Notes under the pieces: model-generated
The model's input: the letters and a program-made list of their open reading frames with translations, nothing else
Database searches by the model: none
What the model was told of the DNA's origin: nothing
Shown: positions 23,633 through 35,161 of the stretch, piece after piece
How positions within the stretch are numbered: the stretch's first letter is position 1
Layout of the letters: every line of letters starts with the position of its first letter
Program-made: the position numbers and the translations under genes
NCBI GenBank assembly: GCA_000697335.1
Contig: JNEM01013289.1
Coordinates: forward strand, 1-60,238
Direction: 5' to 3'
DNA: 60,238 nt
Source of the DNA: Conidiobolus incongruus B7586
Lineage: Eukaryota > Entomophthoromycota > Entomophthoromycetes > Entomophthorales > Conidiobolaceae

Positions 23633-23901
23633 TCAAGCTGTTCAAGGATCTATATCAGTATAATTTTTTAAACCAACTATAATAGATTTTTTTCATGATT
23701 AATCATTAATTCTCAAAACCAGCATTTACAATAAAAATTAAAAATTTAACCATCATTGATTTAAAATTCGCTACTTAATTTTGATATTAATAATATAAAC
23801 AATTAAATACACCCAGATGGATTTTATTCATCATAAATCATTACAGTATTTAACAAGATTCGAGAAAATTTAGCAATTATAATAAGTTGAATAAAAATGA
23901 T

Positions 23902-26790
23902 TTAAGCCAAACCAAGGCTGCTTTTGGAAATGCAATCTAAAAACCACTTTTTGTCGCGAATGAAGATACCATTCTCCTGAGAAGACGTGGTAGAAGTGTC
24001 AATTTGGTCACGTATGATAACAAGTTTCATATGATCATTCACACCTTTAACATGAGTTGGAGGTTTTGGTGTGACGATACCTTTACCTATCTTTACCAAA
24101 TTTCTAAGTTCAGTTTTGTTGGCACCTCCCGAGTCGAATTTGCCATCAAAGTAGAATTCAAAGCCAGAAAATAATCCAAAAACCTAAGGTTATTGATTAA
24201 TATATTATATTTTAAAAAATATTAGTTATATTACCTCACCAATAGGTCGTTCAAAAGCCAATTTGGGTCCAGCACAGGGGTAAATAGCAGAGTCGCCTTG
24301 AACAATGAAAGGCTCTTCTTCAAGAAGACCACCAGCATGAATGCTTTGAATTATCCCTATATTTAAATTAATATACTAGTAATATTTTAGTGATAATTTA
24401 AAAAACTAACAATCATAGCTTAAAATTTTCTGTGATAGAAGCAAGCCAAACAAATATTTACTACTTCGAATGCAACCTTTCTCTAATTCTTTATATTGAC
24501 CAATGAGGTGAGTAGTTTTAGGATCATAGGGTTTACTTGATGTGAGGGTAACGTTGACACCAATTGCTTTTAGATATTTAATATCTTCAGTCAATCGATC
24601 CTAAAAATTTAATGGCAATTATTTTTGGAATTCGAAAAACATTATAAATATTAAAATACCCTAAAATCACTATTTAATCCGGTTGTGGCCAGGTAGATTT
24701 TCTTCCAAGGTTTAGCTTTAATAGAATATTCTGTAATATTGGACATCGTGCCATTTATATTGTTCGAGGTTGATTTGGAAACCTTGAGTGATTTAGTTGA
24801 TTCCAATTTTAATAATTGTTTAACAGATGATAAGCTTTTTACAAAGCTTGAATCTGCTTCTGAGCTCGATGTACGATTTTTCTTTGAATTGGCAGTTCTG
24901 GACGATGGGAATCTAAGGTTGTTACATGCTTTACACTTGCGTCTTTTACAATTATTCAATAGTGTGCACTTGGTACAAGTCCACTCTGAAGTATCTGAAT
25001 CTGGAGTGGGAATAGACTATAGACCAATATATATAGGTGATCAAACAGTTAATAATAATCTACATACCTTGGTCTGACCTAATATTTTCTTTGATTTGGT
25101 ATTAGAGGAATAGCTATCTTTTGGTTCTACTTTCAGGGATTTATTCTAAATTATCAAATTAGAATTATTAAAAATTATTTGCAAAAAGTGAAGGAATACA
25201 GTAATATCTGGCGATTGCTGAGATTTAAACTTCTTAGAATTAGGTTCTTTGAGCAATTTCTTTCTGGTTTTACCAGGTTTTGTATTAGAATCAATTGATT
25301 CCTAAAGAAATAATGACGATTAGTTAAAATTTTAAGGATATGTAACTTGAAAAATACATCTAATTGGGATTGAGGTGGTTTAGTGCTAGGTAAAATGAGT
25401 GAATCAAGTTGCATAGTATTATCCTATCAACAATCAAAAATGGATCAGCAAAAATATAATAATATTAGAATGAACGAATTGCTTACATTAGTCAATTCGT
25501 CTTTAAATTGATCACATTGAGAATTAGATGGAATCTTGATATAATCAAACTTATCCAATGGCCCTAGAGTTTTAAGGGTACAAGAATCAACTTTAATTGG
25601 ATCCTATAAACATAATAGGGTTAAAATATGTTACTAATAAAAAGATAAGTGATATACTTGGATGTGACTCGGGTTAATCGAAGTATCTTCTGGATGATTC
25701 ATAGTTATACTCAGCATTCCAGGAGCATCAATTCCATCAAAAGATGAATTGACTTGATCGTTATTTTGATTGATTTGATTTTTGGACTGATTATACTTCC
25801 CCGCAAATTGTGTGTTTTGGGTACACATAACCATATCTACTTCGCTTCGACTGAAATCCAATAAATTTAAATCATTAAGTCCAATGTCTATAGTTCCAGG
25901 ATTTTGAGATTGAATAATGCTAAATTCTTGTGAGTTAGGAAGGAGTGCTTCAGGGTTGACAGTAGTATTTGGGTCACTCGTTTGTGAGTTGAATTTCTGT
26001 GTTGATGTAAATGGAGCATCAATTGAAAGATTGTCATTTAAAAAATCTCTTGAACCTAGCTTTGGATCGGATTTTGTTGTTTTCTGAGATGGGTTCTGGG
26101 TCGAAGTGAAAACAGTATACTGAGAATTTGATATATATTTTTTACTAAAAGGCCCGTTCACAGGATTCATTTGGGTTAACACCGTTTTGATAGGAGGAGG
26201 ATTATTCAGATTGTTAATTTTGGGAGATGTTTTCACTGATACATCAGTTAATTGAGTGATGCCCATTGATATTTCCTCAGGTTGACTATTTTCTATACTT
26301 TCTTTCATAGATGTTAAATTGGATAGGTTAAGTTCGCTGCTTGTCCTTTTCAAATTCAAACTAGAAATATTTGCCATTGAAATATTGCTGAAGCCAACTG
26401 GTGTACCAAGAGCCCTTAATTCATGCAATAACTCAACTAGGTTTCTTATGGGAGGATTACTTTTAATATTTAAAGGTATGGCAAAGCTACCGCAGTCAAA
26501 GCATGTATTATGATTTGGTAAATGGTCTCGAATACATTTGCTAATAAATATAATATATTAAATAAATTGTTATACAAGAAAAGGAAATACGTAAAATGAA
26601 TAACACTTACTCGCAAAATGTATGCCCACATTCGCTGACTGTACTAGCAGATTTATATATATCTTTACTAAAGTAGCATTATTAATATTTGTTTATTCTC
26701 AAGATAATACGTGATATACCAGATAAGACAAGTGAGCTTGGCAGTCAAGATTCTGACTCTGTCATTAAAATCGGAATTATTGGTGGACAT
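23902..26790 (-). CDS. BRCA1/BARD1-like protein: RING, SQ/TQ cluster, RanBP2 zinc finger, tandem BRCT
   Basis: Eleven exons on the minus strand: 26720-26790, 26611-26667, 25658-26540, 25487-25603, 25358-25423, 25200-25301, 25068-25145, 24660-25016, 24411-24600, 24235-24356, 23902-24183. They join in frame to 774 residues. An N-terminal C3HC4 RING has C21/C24, C37, H39, C42/C45, C56/C59 (LTCLIC...ECGHTFCDKC). Residues about 90-400 hold at least 12 SQ/TQ sites, the mark of ATM/ATR substrates. A RanBP2-type finger follows (W470, C472/C475/C486/C489). BRCT1 spans about 560-660, with the conserved Trp at the exon 9/10 join (SYDWIIQSIHAGG). BRCT2 (682-774) contains LFSGFEFYFDGKF, GKGIVTPKPPT and KKWFLDCI, closest in my reading to BARD1. 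Expected role: nuclear ubiquitin ligase subunit in DNA-damage response (family knowledge). The ankyrin repeats of animal BARD1 are absent. Alternatives are another RING-BRCT protein; the fold assignments themselves are firm. Confidence 0.88.
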
Positions 26791-27849
26791 TGAAATTTTT
26801 TAGTGAAATTGAACTAGTTAAAAATATAAAGTTTTTCAAGAGTTATAGTATTTGAAAATAATTTAGAGAAGTTTAAGAAATTAAAAATACAAACAGATAA
26901 ATATAAAAATAAAAGTAAACTAAAAGGGTCAAATTATGTAAACTAACTTAAAAACTCAAAGATTAGACCGAAAAATAAGTTTTAAATGAAAGAACAAGTA
27001 AAGACCAGATCAAGTAGTCATATATGTTTTTGAAAACTGAATTTATAATCAAAAAATTTAAGCGCTATCACCTCTATTTATATCCGATTGAGCCACAGTA
27101 CCAAATTTAGGAACTTACATCCTTAAATTCAACTATAAATTTTCTTAGCCAATAGATTTTTGTTAGAGTGATCTAATTATTAACGTTTTAATTGATTAGC
27201 AAGAATTATGTATAACCATCCAATCAAATGTCAATTTTATTAAACACGAAAGATGATTTGAAATGCTATAAAATTTTGGTGATGATAATAAACACATTGA
27301 TCAAATAATTTTTATCAGCGTTTTTAGTTTAATATGATATATAAATTCATATTATCATCATTAATTTTAAGTCAAAGTTATTATAATATTTTCATAATTT
27401 ATTTTTTATCAAATAATAGATTAATATTATATAATATGCAATCGAAACAACTGAAACCCTTTTCAATATGAAAATAACCTTGGATTTTAAATCCAATAAT
27501 TATCTTTTAATTAAATGCAATATTTTAAATATATAAACGTAAAGTATATCTTGTTAAAAATGATATTAATTAATTCTGTTCTAAACTTAACAATAATCAT
27601 CACAGAAATTATTTCAAAGGATGTATTATCATGATAAAACATCTTCAAGAGTAGTTTAACATCGAAACATACATTGAAATTGATTATTTGTTCTACATTT
27701 ATTAAATATTTTACTAATTTTAAAATTCATTAATTGTTTAATTAATAATATTAGAAAAGATAATTAGTAAAATTTTGAAAAAATTATTAGAAGAATAAAT
27801 CAGGTTTAGTAATTACTTATAATTAAACTGTTCCAAAGTTGTTCAATTT
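26791..27849. other. AT-rich intergenic DNA with BRCA1/BARD1-like promoter
   Basis: About 1 kb upstream of the minus-strand RING-BRCT gene. AT-rich; no TATA box stands out and no other gene is seen. Confidence 0.5.
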
Positions 27850-28200
27850 TGATCACTGTTATCCAAGTCTTGTATGAAGTCCAGAGACCCCAAGGAGGTA
27901 AACCTCAACGCTAATCCTGGAAGATTGGCCTGATTGTTTGTTAGATAGCAAGGGGATATTTTTAATTATATTGATCTTTTAATATATCTTTATAATATTT
28001 ATGATATTTGAAAACTTTGGTTAATCCAAGTTACATATATAAATATCAAGCATTTTCACATATTTTGCTTATAAAATACTTGTCATTAACTATTACTTTA
28101 CATCAAAAGTATTCTTTTATAAGGTAAGATTTGCTCATATTTGTAATAAAAATATTCTAATATTATTTTGGCCTTTTTACTTTCAATTCATCTATGTTTT
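27850..28200 (+). repeat. Dispersed repeat, copy 1
   Basis: A segment with a GC-richer head (CCAAGTCTTGTATGAAGTCC, then AGACCCCAAGGAGGTAAACC, then AATCCTGGAAGATT) that recurs at 37195-37565 in the same orientation. Similarity continues in patches for about 350 nt into the AT-rich part (shared TTTTTACTTT, CAAAAGTA.TCTTTTAT blocks). Class unknown; the head contains a small hairpin (AGG/CCT type). The two copies differ mainly by transitions. Not a protein-coding sequence as far as I can read. Confidence 0.75.
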
Positions 28201-31200
28201 CTTTTTATTGATATTTTATCTTATTATATTTTTTAAATTTAAAAAAAAAATTATTAATAAATTTCATTCTTTTTCTCATTTAAATCATCTTAACAAATAT
28301 ATATATATATTATATTTTGATAATTCATATATTAACTCTTGTTAAAAAATCATACAAATGTATATATTTATTTAAATCATAATAATTGATGATTATTTAT
28401 ATTATATAAATTAAATAATGGCAAAATTTTGAAAAATTAAATATAATTTTTCAAATATAAAGTTAAAAACAGATAAAAATTATAGATATAATACTCCTTT
28501 TTATTAACAATAGCCTTGGCTATATTTTTGATTAAATTTCCAATATTTTTAAATTAAAATTTTCTATTAAAGATTAATATTTAATATTTTGTAATTTAAT
28601 TATATCTGTTTATAAAAGTTTTTTTTCTTAAAAGCGAAATCTTTAATTACCCAAAATTATTATAATTATATAAATTATAATCTGGTGAATATATTAGATA
28701 TGATAGTTTTATGCATTTTTTAAAGAAAATTATTGGTAAATTGAATTTTATATATTTTTCAAATATTAAAAAAAATAATTAATATCTTTAATTTATAATT
28801 AAAATATGATTTAGAAACAATCTTATTTAATAAATAAAATATTCATTTTTAATTAATTAATTTTTGATAGTTAAATAAAAAAGTTATATATTATTATAAT
28901 ATATAATATTAATTATTAGTAACTTATAAATATAATGTTTTTTATAAAATAGTTATTTTGACATAACTTAAAATTTTGGTTTAATTTCAAAAACTATAAA
29001 AAAGAACAAAGTTTACTAATTCTAGATATTTAATATTAAATTTTTATTTTTGAATATATTTTTAAAGGTTTTATTTAATTATAATTTTTTGATTTTTTTA
29101 AGTTTTAAATTATTTATTATTTATTATTTATTGTTTTTTTAAAACCCAAATCTAGTAAAAAATATATTATATTCTTTTTTAATATCTTTTTATACCTTTA
29201 TTTTTTATTTAAATTCATTTATAATTTACTCTTTATTTTATCTTATTTATATTATCTAAAATCTTACCTTAATAAATAATAAGTTTTATAACTTGAAATA
29301 AATTGCTACCCTAGTTTTTAGCATTAGGATAGTATAAAATAGTAATTTTGAATAAAACATTTTTTTTATAAAATTACTTATAGAATTTAATTAACTTTAA
29401 TAAGTTTATGTCTGTATTAATATATTACCAAATTAATAAACCCTTGAATATCAATTTCCAGTTTAATTATGATAAATTCAGAAATAAATATAAATAAAAA
29501 ATAATAATTTTATTAATTTTTTAAAATATTTTTTTCATAATTAAAGAATTATTTAAAAAGTTTAGCATTTTTTTCATAATTGATAATTATATATCCTTTA
29601 TACATTATTTAGTTTAAAATTCAGTCCTTAAAATATTTATTTTAATTTAGTAATAAATTGATATGAAAATTAATAACTTATAAATACCAAAGTCCAAATA
29701 TATATCAATGTATATTTTTAAATATCTACTATTATTAAAAATAATAAATAATGCTATTACTCTCTTATATTATTAATTTGATTATATTTAATTTTTATTT
29801 CTCTTTGATTATAATATTGGTTGCTCCCAAAATATTAGGATTTGTATTAGGACAGGAATCAATATTAAATTGATTTTTATTTGCCACAATCATGGGTTTC
29901 AATCATTAATTATTTTGAAAAAAATTACTTTTTATTATCTGTAGCCCAAGTGAATAATGATTTGTTTAACCGCAATATATTTACGTTTTAAATTCAGGAT
30001 ATATAAAAATAAAATATTATTCACTAATTAATTAAACCATGTCTTATATACCTCATTTAGCTTAATTTTTTATTACTATATTTCGTTATTCGAAGAGTTT
30101 TTTATCAAACATTTTTGAGGATTATTTAATTTATTGTTATTTAATTGAAAATACAAATTATACATTATCACAATAATTTCTTTTTTATTATTTTAAGAAA
30201 TTAATAAATTCAATTATAAACTTTGAAAAATAATGTTTAAAGTTAGAATTCCTCTTTTAGTTATCTTCATTCTATTTTATAAATACTTTTAATTTTTGAT
30301 AATTTTTAAATATTCATATTAAATCTAGCAAATATTGTCCTAATAAAGGAAATAATATTATCAATTATTTTAGTAAAATTTTATATTTTATAATTTATTT
30401 TTTTAAACCAAATAAATAGAATATATAACCTATTTTTTTAATTCAAATTAAATTATAAATTATTTAAAGAATAATTTTATAATTGATTTTTATGAAGTTT
30501 TTTATAAAAAAAATTATAACATATTTTTAAAAATATCCTTCAATATCTTATTTTATATATTCTGATAAGTGTTTAATTGCAATTGGGTTTTATCTTTATA
30601 ATATTTTATATTTATTATATAAAATAATAAGATTTCTTAAATTATATTAAATATACTAATTAAAAATAGTTTTATTTAAAAAAGTAATATAAAGTTTATT
30701 ATTAATTGATTTTCTTTTAAAAACTAAATAAGAATAGCAAATACTATTATAATTTAATAATATCAATAATATTTACTTATCAATATAGTATTTATTTAAA
30801 ATAATTTATAAAAAGGGTTAATTTAATTTAATTTAATATTTTGATTTATGTTTTAATAAAAGATTATATAAAAAGATATAAAATTCATTAATTGTAATAA
30901 TTTATTATTAAAACTTTAGTTTTTAACTATACCTTAATAAATTTTATTTAACAATAATTACTCTAGCTTTTTTTAAGCTTTAGTTAAATTATAAGGTATT
31001 TATTTTATATTTTTATTAATTAATTTTAATCTAAAATTTAATATACATAAAATACTTATATAATTAATATTAAAATACCTTAATAATTTTTTAATTAAAA
31101 TAAAAAAGTATTTTTTAATATACTTTTTTACTTTATTAATAATTAAAAGAATAATAGTTAAAATTAATTTTTTAAATTTTAACAGGTTTTAAATAATTTC

Positions 31201-31495
31201 TTTCTTAATATTAAAGAAATTTACCCAACAATAAATTATTAATTTTGATAATATTTTATTACTAAGAGTTACTTATAAATTTAAATAATTTTAAAGGGTT
31301 TATGGTTTAGTTTTATTAATACTAAAATAAAAATCTTTTGATGAACACTATTTAGTTTAAACATAATCAAATTAAATAACTAATTTTAAAAAATTTCTAA
31401 TTTCTTCAATTCTACAATAATATTAATAAGAATTGTAAATGATTGAAATTAATAAATAATATAATATTGTGGTTATTAAAACATATTTGAATAAT
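28201..31495. other. Extremely AT-rich, gene-free block
   Basis: About 3.3 kb of almost pure A/T following repeat copy 1 in the same direction. No open frames of note, no RNA genes. It may be the decayed body of whatever element the repeat head belongs to, but nothing recognisable remains. Confidence 0.6.
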
Positions 31496-31569
31496 TGATC
31501 TTACTCAGATTCAAACTGAAGACTGTTTGTGTGTTAGACAGATGTGATAACCAACTACACCATGAGATC
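31496..31569 (-). tRNA. tRNA-Val (AAC), partly decayed, possible pseudogene
   Basis: The minus strand folds as a 74-nt cloverleaf. Acceptor GATCTCA pairs with TAAGATC (one C-A mismatch), followed by the D arm with GTAGTTGGTTATC. The anticodon arm TCTGT-CTAACAC-ACAAA has anticodon AAC and one C-A mismatch. The variable loop has 5 nt, the T arm is TTCAG-TTTGAAT-CTGAG, and the discriminator is A. It aligns base by base with fungal tRNA-Val(AAC) over most of its length. Both stem mismatches are of the kind a G-to-A change gives, and the B box reads GTTTGAATC in place of GGTTCGANTCC, so it is probably inactive or weak. No CCA is encoded, as usual in eukaryotes. Confidence 0.65.
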
Positions 31570-32300
31570 TTACTAAGTGTGTGGCAATTGTTACTTTATT
31601 GATATGTTTTCCCATTCAAAAATCACTATCAAATCACTGATCATCCCAATTAAGCCATATAAATAATCCCAACCAGTTGTGAATAAGGCTCTAAACTCAT
31701 GATATCACAATATCTACATGTCTTACAACCATACTATTGATCCTTGATGGCCTACTTATGCTATACTTACCACTTAATCAAAAAGAATTTTTTCTCTATT
31801 TTACAAATAAAACCTTATTTTCCTACTCAAACCCCGCTTCAGAGCATACTCAAGGAGCCACCTATAGCTTCACATGAGAAATATTCCATTATCCATTCTA
31901 CATCCATTCCTATTGGTATTCTGTGATTTTGCCTTCTTAGCATGCCAAGTTCTCATACTGCCACTGCTGATTTAGTCACCCTCTTCAACGCCCCATTCAA
32001 TAGTAATCATGGTCGGATGGCCAGAGAACGGATCATCAGTAACCTGCATTAGTTTGTAGGCACAATGCTTCACAATCTGGCCCATACAATGGCTGTGTCA
32101 GTATCCTCGATGACTCTCAAGGAGCTAATAACCGCGACAAAGTGCCTTGCCACTAATTACAAATTTCTATTAACAATAGGACCAAATTGTTCGATCAATA
32201 AAAAGTATTCTTTTTTCATTCTTGATCCAATATTTTGTATCCTCTTATTATCAAGTCCATTTTACATCTATCAAGTAAATTTATCTAAGTCATTATAATC
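31570..32300. other. GC-richer relic island upstream of the tRNA
   Basis: About 0.7 kb with clearly more G and C than the surrounding block, strongest at 31800-32170, and with coding-like texture in parts of several frames, but no intact gene and no family I can name. It directly abuts the 5' side of the tRNA-Val relic. That is a favoured landing site of some mobile elements, so it may be an old, broken mobile element (fossil) of unknown family; this is inference only. Confidence 0.35.
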
Positions 32301-33637
32301 ATTTCTCCCAATACTTTCCAATATCTTTTAAACTTTTATGAAAATGCTCTTGTGATTATAATCCGTTTATCAGTATCTTTAAACTAGTATGAAATTAAAA
32401 TATTTTAGTTATTTTGATTTCATTATAATAATATAAATAGTCCCATTCAATTAAATAAATCTAAAATTCTTTTATGATTATAGATTCATTATTTAATACA
32501 GGAAGTTCTTGTTAATTATTAAATTTATATAATACAAAAGAAATTCCTGGTTGTAATTATATTTATTATCACAATATTTAGGTAAAATGTATTAATTGGG
32601 TTTTTGTTAAAATAAATATACCATATACAAATAGTTTTTCAATGTAGAAATAATAATCAAAAAGATTGAGACACATATAATGTATTTTTGCTAATGCTTG
32701 TCATATTTCTTATCACTACTGAGAGTTTTTAGTGTATCTTTGAATTCAACAAAATTAAATTGAGTATACAATTAGAATAATGTTTTGTATATGATCCATA
32801 GCATTAATTTTGTTCTTGATTTATTTGATACAATATTTGATGATATGCCTATAGTTTGAAATGTTTGTTCTACGAATGAGTTCTAACTAAAATCACAATT
32901 AAAATTATCCTATTTTTATAACTTTTTTCCAATTTCGAATTAAATTTCTATCAATATCAAATAAAATTTAATCCAATCAAATTCATATTAGAATAATATA
33001 GAATTGTAAAAAATTGGTATAATATAATATAATTTAGTTGAATGTTAGATCAAAAAAATTTTTTGATGCTATCCTTGAAATGATTTATAATAAATCAAAA
33101 ATATAAAGTATTATGAAAGTTATATATTAGATAAAAATTATATATACTATTATAAATTATTTTATCCACTCAAAAATTAAATTATACTGATCGAATATTG
33201 TATAAAATTTTACAATTTAAATTTGTTTAATTTAATACTGAATTATTCGACCGTAATTGATAATATAAATTAATATGCTATTATCAGAAAAATCATTTTA
33301 AAGAATGTATTTTGAATTCTGGCATTGGAATTAAAACTATAAAAAGGGTTAATCGAGAATGAATTCTAGCAAAAACAAGTTACTGTCAAATGATAAAGTA
33401 AGTCAAGGATTATGATGAGCAACAATAATAGATTATTTCATATTAATGTTAAAACAATTATAAATATATCGACGGTATCGAAGCTAGAAATCAAGATGAT
33501 CGCTAATGAGACAAGTAAAATTAATCAATATATTAATTAATAATTTCAACTCGACTAATCTCTTCGTTGGCGAAGCATATTCAAGATAAATTTAGCATAA
33601 TTAGATACAAGGTTGTGAGTTAAAAATCATAGTTATT
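32301..33637. other. AT-rich intergenic region
   Basis: About 1.3 kb downstream of the Sip5-like gene. AT-rich, no gene or repeat recognised. Confidence 0.6.
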
Positions 33638-35161
33638 TTAAGCAATCCGAGCAGAATCTTCTGTTATTAGCTCCGAATTCGTTATAGGACGCTTATCCAT
33701 TTCGACTTGGCTTGAAGGAGAAGCTGGCCCAGTTTGGATCGATGTGGTGTCAGATTGAATCGTATCATCAGCCCTTTCTGAAGGTGAAGGTAATGTCTCT
33801 TGCTGTGAAGTCTGTGGAGACACAGTTTCTTCAGTAGGAGCATTGGTATCAGCTGGTTGCGCAGATGGAGAATTTTCAGTAGAGTAACCATTTTGTTCAG
33901 CTTCTAGTAAACTTGCACGAATGGCCTCCATAATCATCAGTTCTTCAATATCTACACCCATATTATGAACAGCGGCCAGGTAACCAGCGTAGTCGCTTGG
34001 AAGGTCAGCTCTGGTTCGACGAGAGGAACGCGGACGGATTGATAAAAATCTACCAGGATGAGCTAGGAGGGCACCTCTTTGGTTACCTCTATTGGAAGAA
34101 TTTCTCATGCTTTCAGGACGGAATTCATCTATTGAAAATTAACCAAACTGGTTAACATTATGAAAAATAGAAGAATTACCTGCTGTGACAGAGCTTGCGG
34201 TTTTATGCTTTTGAGGCTTTTCGTCACTCTCTGAAGAAATCTATAAGATGAAAATAAGCATTAGAATAATGTATTTAGTTGAAATATAAAATACTAGATG
34301 GCTTAAAATTATAACTTACATTAGGATTATTGGGATTAGCCAAGAATGGATTTTCCAAATGGTCGTATCTCACAGCAAAATTTTCATGGGCACAGAATGG
34401 GCATCTAAAAGAAGGAATGTCAAGTTAGATAATTGGTACGTTGATAAATTTTAGAATATATTTAAAAGAATAATGATAGGGTTGAACAGTCCCACTAGCA
34501 AATGACAATAGAATTATTAAATGACTTACAATGGAGGCGTGTCTGAGTTTGCAGCTCTCTTAATTTCAACTAGACATTCTGTACATATGGGTTCATCACA
34601 ACAGCTGGAGTAATTTATGTTGGAAGGATAATACTAAAGTTGCAATTAGTTAACTATATTTTCAATGAAATTTAATTTGTTAATTAATAATTATATAGGT
34701 TTAACATTTTTCCGTTCAAAATATTATAATATAAAAACAAGTCCACTTACCAAAAAGCAAATAGGACATTCAATAGCTTTCTTATATAATCCTGTCAAAA
34801 TATTTTCTTGTGAATTCGCAAGCGAAGAGTCAATCTTGGGAGATTTTTGACTATGGGACTTCTGGTGGCCAGTCAGGGTACCCCATTTATTTCCGGAGGT
34901 AGGCAAATTTAGCTGACTCGAAGATTTAGGGCGAGGTTGCTGGTACATTTTATTAAGAAGGGGTGACGGGAGTTTGCTGACTTCGTCTGGCTCATTGAGT
35001 CCTTTATAAAAAGGTGCTATTTTCCTTTCAAGTATAAGTTTTCGGATTATTTTAGGGTCATAATCTAAGTTGCTTAGTTGGTAAATTCCGAAGGGAGTTA
35101 AGGTACCATAATCAATAGTTTCTTCTTGTTTAACTTTGTGTTTTCCTTGGTGGTTACCCAT
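33638..35161 (-). CDS. SIP5: Sip5-like RING-type zinc-binding protein
   Basis: Five exons on the minus strand (34751-35161, 34530-34633, 34320-34404, 34180-34240, 33638-34128) give 383 residues. It starts [14 protein letters not shown]; the MGN start with Gly2 allows N-myristoylation. A family-typical leader includes [19 protein letters not shown] (about 21-39). The core is an unusual RING-like zinc site: [11 protein letters not shown] (C132/C135), [20 protein letters not shown] (C148/C149, C154/C157) and CPFC (C173/C176), then [14 protein letters not shown]. This block is diagnostic of Sip5. The C-terminal half is S/T/P-rich; an acidic helix ([20 protein letters not shown]) resembles a ubiquitin-interacting motif. 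Yeast Sip5 interacts with Snf1 kinase and the Reg1/Glc7 phosphatase (family knowledge). Yeast Sip5 is longer (about 490). The exon frames join cleanly. Confidence 0.9.

Noticed and set aside
24739-25077. 112-codon plus-strand ORF
   Set aside because: Antisense shadow of exon 8 of the RING-BRCT gene; it crosses that gene's introns and has no motif of its own.
31744-32298. Two plus-strand ORFs of 60 and 77 codons
   Set aside because: Both lie in the GC-richer relic island and match no family I know; treated as part of the relic, not as genes.
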